In this document: positions 57,001-64,000 of the stretch, piece after piece | Layout: every line of letters begins with the position of its first letter | Numbering within the stretch: the first letter of the stretch is position 1 | DNA from: Apostichopus japonicus | Lineage: Eukaryota > Echinodermata > Holothuroidea > Aspidochirotida > Stichopodidae | Reading direction: 5' to 3' | Assembly (NCBI RefSeq): GCF_037975245.1 | Contig: NC_092574.1 | Location: 14,214,713-14,278,712, forward strand | Length of the DNA: 64,000 nucleotides | Notes under the pieces: model-generated | Database searches by the model: none | Seen by the model: the letters and a program-made list of their open reading frames with translations, nothing else | Told to the model about the DNA's origin: nothing | Program-made: the position numbers and the translations under genes

Positions 57001-60000
57001 GGTACGAAAGTCTCAGATAGTGAATTCGCAGATAAGTCTATAAGTAACCGTATACTGAATGCCGGATGAATACCCAAGTTTGTCCATTTCCACCAGAAAT
57101 ATATTGTAAACATGCAAAAACCCATAATGGAAAGTTGGCATGTCTTGCCCGAAACTGGTCACAGCGGCCCGTTGACTTTTATGATCTCTTGACCTTGGAG
57201 GATATCTTGGCCTTATGGGCCCTTTGACACTTGGCTGATCTGCCTATTGAATAATCAGATGAAGCCGATGTAAAGAATTGTAACACATGCATGTGTATAG
57301 TTTTGATTTAGTATTACTTTTCTGTTGTTAACATTAAACTGACTTAAAATGAAACTTGACTATTTCGGATCCTGGGGGGGGGGGGGTGTACCCCCTTTTC
57401 AACCCTACACATAAAATAGCTATTAATTTGTGTCATAACATTTGTCATAACAAGTTTTGGGGGAAAATTTGGGGAAACCGACCCAGGCTTATTGTAGTAC
57501 TTGGAAAGCTCGTATGTATTATTTATAAGTTGGCAGAATACAGGACTTGGGTTCTTCGTGTTTCGAATTTGAAAAAAAAGGAATAAAAACAACAAACGGT
57601 CGTTTGTTTTTGGTAGTTGACTGTGATAAGTTTTCAATCTGTTTGATAATAAAATCCCACAAAATATGTTGATATTTTTTGTCGTAAAACTACATATCTT
57701 CGAATATTGCCAATATTTGTGCACACCGAATGTATACGATACAGTACAGTTTTGTTTTTCCTATTTTATCATTAAAGATTAATTAAGTTTTTTCCTCTGT
57801 TTCACAGGGAATATTTGAAGAAAACTGACATTGTTCATAATCCTAACGGAACCGTCTCATTCAAATCTTCAACCAAGTACGTCTTCGACAGAGACTTATC
57901 TGTAGGACCAGAGACGGACAAATTCACAACTGTGAATTTAGTAGCTTTCGTGAGTATTATTTCACCTCAGTTTGCTTTCGCATGCATGAGTGAGGAAAGA
58001 CTATAACCATTGTAAAATTACAGACTAGAAATGTTCATGTTAGATATCAAAATCGCAAGTGTGCCAAGAAGAGAGATTTAGAAAGGGGAACATGAAGTGT
58101 TATCAACTTATTAATTATTCATAGTTTTGGTTAAATAATGATCAAAATCTCAAATTGCAAAAGTAGAAGAAGAAGAAGGTAAAAAAAAAAGCATTTTCTT
58201 TTCGTGGCAGTGGAAGATGTTTATGCTGGTTACAAAGTGATATCACGGGCATCAAATGGTCGATACAATCACCTATGTGAATTTGTATTAATGGTGGCTT
58301 TTTCACAAAATTGATGAGGGAAAAAATGCGGTCCAAACTAAAGTTTTCATGTTTATTCGATTAGTTTATAAGTACGGTGTTACAATGTATTGGGTTAGTG
58401 TTGTTAAATAGTATAAATGACTACGGAGGCTACTGCATCGTACAGTTCTTTGCTGTTCGTTTAGACCCATCTCCTGCACTGGAAGCAGGGAAATCATCAA
58501 GGAGGAAGGGAGGGGAGTGGGGAGGGGAGTGTGGGAGGGGAGTGTGGGAGGGGAGGGGACTGGGGAAAGTGCAAGAGGAAGAAGAGCGAGATTATTGATA
58601 TCTATAGGCAGCTGAAATATCACATTCTGAAACCTATCGAAATGGGTCTAAATGTAGGGACGTTATGTGCGACCCATGTGCACCCCATGTGTTGGCTACG
58701 TGTCTGAAAGTACCTTTTTCCTCCATGTTTTGCCCTTTCGAGAAATTTCTGGTCTACTTCTGTTGCCAGAATACCATATGGATGCATTATGGATGATCAA
58801 GGTGATATATTGTTAAATTTATATCCACCCTTATCGACCGTCCAAGTTTGCGCTAAAGTGACAAAATATATCAAGTTTAATTAATCAAATTTATTCTCAG
58901 CCATCGGAAATATACTCTTATAGATAGCCTGTTATCTCTTATCATATGCATTCTCTTTCTTTCTGTTGGCTCTTGTTTTTGCTATATATTATTACATATA
59001 TTTTGATATATTTGGTTTCTTTTTCATTTGTGTTCTTCCAGACACTGGGCAATTTCATACAGTATTCCGGTAGGATACCTAAGGATGCCGTAGGATTAAT
59101 ACACGAGTTAGCCAATGCAGAGCTGACACTTGAACTTTCGGTTCACGATATTCTTTGGGGATATGAAGACGCTTATCTGAAACTGTTCCAAGACTTTTTA
59201 GGAGAAGGTACCATCCCTTCAACGCAGTTTGGTATCTTCTTAGGGGTGAGTCATATGTTAATAGCTATAAAGAGTGGAAATTATACATCGCCAAGATTGC
59301 AATTAGTGACCAATCCTAATACAGATTGCAAAAAAAAATGTTAATGATTTCCCGGCATCCCGTTCTTCCGAACTGCAGGGAGAACGAGTGGAAAGTTAGT
59401 CGCATGTCCTAGATTAGTATTAGTGACCATGATATAGCTCGAAAATGTTTATGCTTTCATAAGATCTCCTTCTTCTGAACTGGAATGATTTGATCGCAAG
59501 TATAACAACTCGATCAGGCCGTTATATATGCTGCTAGTACATTACGTGGATTTTCATTGAGGTATGTCTATGTGCTATGACGTCACATAAATCGCCATGG
59601 AACATTACTAACCAATGTAAGATGGACTAGATACAACGATGTCACTGGCATCACCCGTTTTCACAACACCCCTATTTGGTGACTTAATTAAAAAAAAACA
59701 TTTACCTCGTCCCAATATCCCACGTTCGAATGTAAAATTAACACACCTATTTTATATAATTCACCCTAATAAACGGATTATTGGATATTAAAATCACAGG
59801 AAATAAAGCTGTTAAAAAGGAACAACATATATTTTTCTTGTCATATTCATTTACAGTCAAACAACACCGCTGGCCCTGTGTGGACCGTTAATAACGGTGT
59901 TAAGGATTTATCGATGGTTAATCAAGTCGATGTGTACGACGGTATGGAGTCCCTTCCTTGGTGGTCGACACCCTATGCCAATATGATAAACGGAACAGGT

Positions 60001-63000
60001 AAATGTGTCTTGTTCAGATCGTTAATGTGTAATGGGTCCTCTACCCGCCCCCCCTCTTTCCCCCCTTCCTCCCACTACTGAAAAAAAGTATCGCTTACAT
60101 TTGAAAAACCTTGAAAAAGTTTGAAATTATGATAGTTTTTAAAAACATTTACCCGAGTGAAAGATTATCTACACTGTTGCCATTCGGTTGTCGAGCAAAT
60201 GTCGTCGCTCAGTATATGTATTGCTATAGATGCAAGGTTTCTGTCGGATGTGTAGCCAATGGGCAGGGGGGGGGGCAGTCACACCTTTGGTTATAGGTAT
60301 CATGCAGTCAGTAGTATATATCTATATAAATAAATATATATATCATGTGTTCTCATCGATTTTGGTATAGCTTCTGAGGAGCTAACGTATGGGTTAAATA
60401 TGCTAGACTTACTATTCCAGCCACTATGCTTGATGAACCTCTAGCTTAGACCGTCATTTCTCGAGGGGATAAAAGGTAACCCGATATCGAAATATAAACT
60501 CCAGCAATGCAACTTCTTCATAAAAAAGCACATTTACAGTTGGTAAGGTACAAGTGTAAAGTTAAACAAAATCAATATTGTACCAACTCATTCCCCCTCC
60601 CCCCCCCCCCCTCAAAACAAATTAAAACTATTTAAGTGACCGAGATATGTTGTGTTTAAGTGTTTAATTATCATGCAATATGTAAAGTAATGTTACACGG
60701 ATCCTTGCATTATTTCTCCCCCCTCCAACAGATGGAGCCGCCTTCCATCCATATGTGCAGGAGGACGAACAATTGTATATTTTTGTCCCTGATATTTGTC
60801 GGTAAGATGCTTTATTTCGATTAAAGTCTTTACCTTTCGATTTTACCTTCTGTTTTTGAGGTTCTGATTCATTTCCCGTGAAAGCAAATAATGAAAGGCT
60901 ATAAATAAACTTGAAAGAGATTGTTCGGTAGTGGTAACCATTTAACTCCACGAGGGAAGAGAATAAAAATTCATGACTGCACTATAGCAATTCAGAAATT
61001 TGCCTCGAGATAAAATGGTTGCCAATTTTCTGTGACGTAATCTGCCAACTTGGCAGCCAAATCGGGTGAAAGTTAAACAAACGACAAATACGAAGTTCAT
61101 ATTATTTTGCGACAATTAACCCTGTATAAAAAATCATTGAGGGGATAACATTTTCATATTTTTTGTAGGTCTGGATATGTCTTATTCGATAAAACAATCA
61201 AACTAAAAGATATACCCGTCGGCGAATGGTATCTCCCGAAGGAACTCTATGCTAATTCATCTGAAGTACCCGATAACGTTGGCTTCTGTACTCCAGACGA
61301 ATACAGTTGTGTACCCACTGGACTTATAAACGTCACGGAATGTTACGACGGTAATACAGCTGAAACAATCTTAATTTACTTTAATTGGTTGGCTTTGCTT
61401 GGTTGACTATATATAGTCAACTTTCATTTCATGTATAACTATAGGTTTAAATATCATTTTTTTTTACTTTCCGATTTCCATGGTAAAAACAGATTAAAAT
61501 AAATATAAGCTTAGACGATGAAATGCTTAGAAGGTTAATTCATTAACTGTAATTTAACTATTACTATTTAAAGCACGCCGCATATTGCCCGATTGACCCC
61601 GCGACCGCCCTGAACAGGACATTCGCGACCTAGTTTACGAGTGTCATGAAGACCATGCTCGGTGCTCGTTTAAGTCACATGTCAAGATTAATTCTCCGTG
61701 GTTGGCTACATTTGCTATGACGGTAGAGTTAGTCGTAAATCGCTGGACACTGCACGACTGCCGATTTGAAAAACGCTACATGTTCGGTTATACCGATTAA
61801 TGCCGACGCGACTTAAACCTGGCAAAATTTGATCAGTCGCATTTTTAAGCACATGTGCGCACATTGCCCGACTATCCACGATTTACCACGAAACGACAGT
61901 CGAGTTGACTCGGTTCGTCATGATCCGTAGATCGGGCAGTGTTCGGCTGGCTTAACATTTCTCATCAAAAGCTTTCTTAGAGAATGTTTTAGTTTGAACA
62001 TCAATAATTACATTTTGAGCAATACTCTGTATAACGTTGTAACAATTATCGACCGTATATACAAAGCGCAAAAAAAATTCAATTGTCACAACATGTCATC
62101 GAGTAAATTCACATAACAGTCTATGTTATTGAGTGACGAAGCTTAGAGGTTAAGGTTCAGGTCCATATCACGAGATGAATCAATTGTCACAATACGTCAC
62201 CGAGTAAATTCACCTAACAGCGTATGTTATTGAGTGACGAACCTTAGGCAGGGCCAAGGTTCAGGTTCACATAACGAGATGAACTTTGCTCTAAGTGGAA
62301 GCAAAGTATAATGAATATACCTTCAGTGAAAACTGTTCGTATTTTTGTTACGGGTTGAGACTATAGTGGAGTGTTGTAAAGGAACGGAGACAGGGGAAGG
62401 GGGCAGGGGACTGGGTGGGATGTGACAAAGATGCCGAGTACTTCTCCTGGATATTTTCGAGGTTACCTTATAGCTAATCCCTCGCCCATTTCTTCCCACC
62501 TAAATTCACATAAAGTCGGTGTGGTAATGATGTAGCTCTTGTAGCTAATAATCGTATACACTGGCTACAGACAGCTAACAACAGTTTATATGAAATATCA
62601 TACCGCATCAATGTATGTATATCTATATAGTTATTTTTGCCTCTTTTTCTCCATCACTGCAGGAGCACCGATCTATTTCTCTTCCCCTCATTTCCTCTAC
62701 GGAGAGAATCTCTTAGAATTTGTTGAAGGTCTGGAACCGATTGAGGAAGAGCATAGAGTATATTTTGCCCTGGAGATGGTAAATTAATCAATTCTGATTT
62801 ATTCATTGATATATGAGATGAAGGAAACTCTAATTTCCGCTGTCCAGGATTATGATTCGTTAATTATTAAGTTTTAATATATCCCGTAGAATTAGACAAA
62901 GAACAAAATATAAAAATATAAATATAACGAAAGTAAATGAAGGAAGGACGTAGGCTAGCGATGCTAAATATATTTTAACAGACCGCGAGGAAACTCTCTT

Positions 63001-63542
63001 GAATTTCCTGTACGCTTTTATATGAAAGATAATTCAAAGAAATTGAAATGAAAACATAAGTGTATCATCTACACACAATATTTAAAAGAGGATATTGGTT
63101 TTTTTAAGTGGTCACGTAAGCGTGCTTTTCTCTCCCTATTACATTTTTCGTGCAAAATCCTTTAAAAGTAAATATTATCTTTACTTTTTTTTGGACAATA
63201 ACTCAAAGTGACACGTTTAACATAGCAAGAAATAAGATGACATAAGTTTTGAATGTAATAAATGATATAAATATAACATACATTCTCTCTGTATATTCTA
63301 CATTGGTAAGCTATTCATTTTCACGTCTTATTCATAGTGTTTGTGTGCCTTTACCTTTTAAGTAAGAGGTATCGATGTCATTAAAAACAACGTTTTAAAA
63401 TTTCTTGGTAGTTTGAATTCAACGATGTTTTTAAAAATCAATACAATTTTGTCTTTTCTTGCCATCAGTTACTTGGAGTACCTTTCCAAGTGGATAATCG
63501 TTTACAAATCAATATGAGAGTCGAGCCCTTTGACTTTTTACC
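53894..63542 (+). CDS. Class B scavenger receptor, CD36/SCARB/LIMP-2 family (3' end outside window)
   Basis: Exons: 53894-54013, 55463-55620, 57808-57949, 59042-59245, 59857-59998, 60732-60801, 61169-61350, 62663-62778, 63469-63542. They give 402 complete codons; the family is about 470-510 aa, so the last 80-100 residues with the second TM helix lie beyond 64000. A short cytosolic MACSRR and a TM helix (residues about 7-29) precede the ectodomain. Signatures: YESWIEPPVPIFMEYWVW, QKGPYCYREYLKK, MINGTDG, FVPDICRS, and IYFSSPHFLYG. N-glycosylation sequons occur at NGT, NNT, NGT, NSS and NVT. Cys278, 319, 326 and 337 form the usual disulfide cluster. The family binds lipoproteins, lipids and pathogens at the surface or acts in lysosomes. 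The cluster resembles LIMP-2 most, but the targeting tail is not visible. The start is in good Kozak context (ATCATGG). Exact orthologue is unresolved. Confidence 0.93.
55711..55880 (+). repeat. Short interspersed repeat, copy A
   Basis: The repeat begins ACAGCCCCGAGG and ends GGCCCGAACTGACTCTCGACGC. The element at about 63655-63840 has the same kind of ends (CTTACAGCCCGAGGG and GGCTCGGGGACCTGACCTCG then CTCTCGACGCC). Middle regions share AATAATGTGATCTC/ATTTTCATAA-like blocks. The ends of each copy are partly inverted relative to each other. Intron 2 of the scavenger receptor gene. Confidence 0.55.
58497..58566 (+). repeat. Purine-rich G-run tract
   Basis: Repeated GGGAGGGGAGTG and GTGGGAGGGGAG units on the coding strand, with at least eight runs of three or more G in 70 bp. 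It is a potential G-quadruplex or triplex former in intron 3 of the scavenger receptor gene. Confidence 0.75.
61169..61350 (+). CDS. Scavenger receptor disulfide-cluster exon
   Basis: The exon encodes SGYVLFDKTIKLKDIPVG, then WYLPKELYANSSEVPDNVGF, then CTPDEYSCVPTGLINVTEC. Cys319, 326 and 337 lie here and Cys278 in the preceding exon. Sequons NSS and NVT are present. It leaves one base, completed by the next exon (Gly-Ala-Pro-Ile-Tyr). Confidence 0.92.
61569..61955. mobile_element. 381-bp MITE with TAA target duplication
   Basis: The element is 61572-61952. Its ends are imperfect 22-bp inverted repeats (17 of 22 match), sharing AGC, GCCG and TGCCCGAT. TAA flanks both sides (61569-61571, 61953-61955). 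GC content is higher than the surrounding intron. Internal stretches (TCGTAAATCGCTGGAC and CCACGATTTACCACG) are also roughly complementary, so much of it can fold back. A 3-bp TAA duplication suits PIF/Harbinger-type MITEs; TTAA (piggyBac-like) is an alternative reading of the same flanks. Confidence 0.65.
62080..62285 (+). repeat. Diverged tandem duplication, about 100 bp per copy
   Basis: 62080-62180 and 62181-62285 share CAATTGTCACAA, CGAGTAAATTCACATAACAG (CACCTAACAG in copy 2), TATGTTATTGAGTGACGAA and the closing ACGAGATGAA. Intron 7 of the scavenger receptor gene. Confidence 0.8.
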
Positions 63543-63654
63543 GTAAGTTTGATACATTAATGTCTCATCAGTCTGAATGAGATTCATGCGAACATTTATT
63601 TCCATATATTTTAATTTCTTCTTGAATATGTTTAAATTTGTTTCCTGGCTGTGT

Positions 63655-63840
63655 AGTGGGCGGTCGAGGGCTTACAGCCCGAGGGATCGAGGTCAATCGG
63701 GGTGTGAGAGGACGATATTGGATCAGTTATTATATAGTAATATAATTTTCATAACATATACGTAAGAAAGAAATGAAGACTTAAGAAGAGAAGCAAATAA
63801 TTGTAGGCTCGGGGACCTGACCTCGCTCTCGACGCCTTGT
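63655..63840 (+). repeat. Short interspersed repeat, copy B
   Basis: Related to copy A at 55711-55880 by its ends: CTTACAGCCCGAGGGATCGA at the left and GGCTCGGGGACC...CTCTCGACGCC at the right. It lies in the intron after exon 63469-63542 of the scavenger receptor gene. Confidence 0.55.
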
Positions 63841-64000
63841 GTAGTATATCTAGCCTAGCCTAATTTTTATATACGAATCTGGGCTAACTTTCTTCATTGT
63901 CGTGACGAATCAACAAGTACTGGGTAATCATGACTTATTGGAGGGAAGGACAATGTCATACACCTTGAACTTTGCGCAAAAAAATATAAAGTAAATGTTA

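Noticed and set aside
57344-57724. Longest simple open frame (126 codons, minus strand) in the scavenger receptor intron 2
   Set aside because: No recognisable domain, overlaps poly-C/G and AT-rich intron sequence, and codon content looks random.

Overview
The window is animal nuclear DNA. It is AT-rich, with long introns obeying GT-AG rules, many minisatellites, tRNA-derived SINEs and non-autonomous DNA transposons. No prokaryotic operons, CRISPR arrays or complete transposase genes were found. Protein character and repeat style suggest a marine invertebrate deuterostome, perhaps an echinoderm such as a sea cucumber. That placement is inference only, because no diagnostic marker is present.

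Four protein-coding genes were rebuilt exon by exon, with reading phase kept across every junction. (1) Plus strand, about 3215-23502: all but the first coding part of an OTUD4-type OTU/Tudor deubiquitinase, 842 codons visible. The exon with the catalytic Asp/Cys must lie left of base 1. (2) Plus strand, 29026-32186: a complete POLR1D/RPAC2 gene, 123 aa in five exons, a subunit shared by RNA polymerases I and III. (3) Minus strand, 51197-37193: a complete ankyrin-repeat DHHC palmitoyltransferase of the HIP14/AKR1 group, 529 aa in eleven exons. (4) Plus strand, from 53894: the first nine coding exons, about 402 aa, of a class B scavenger receptor (CD36/SCARB/LIMP-2 family) that runs off the right edge.

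Genes 1 and 2 are head-to-tail, genes 2 and 3 converge (5.0 kb between stop codons), and genes 3 and 4 diverge (2.7 kb between start codons). They serve unrelated cell functions: ubiquitin editing, rRNA/tRNA transcription, protein lipidation, and lipid or lysosomal reception. I see no sign that they form a functional cluster.

The intronic and intergenic DNA carries most of the unusual structure. There is a 1.6-kb hAT-like element with 8-bp target duplications and a 381-bp MITE with TAA duplications. Two tRNA-headed SINE families are present, and one 359-bp segment is tandemly duplicated with no difference seen. A 92-bp minisatellite abuts a splice acceptor. A partial exon duplication makes a phase-compatible 42-nt candidate microexon. 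No undescribed multi-gene system was recognised. The best leads are alternative-splicing structures and mobile elements.
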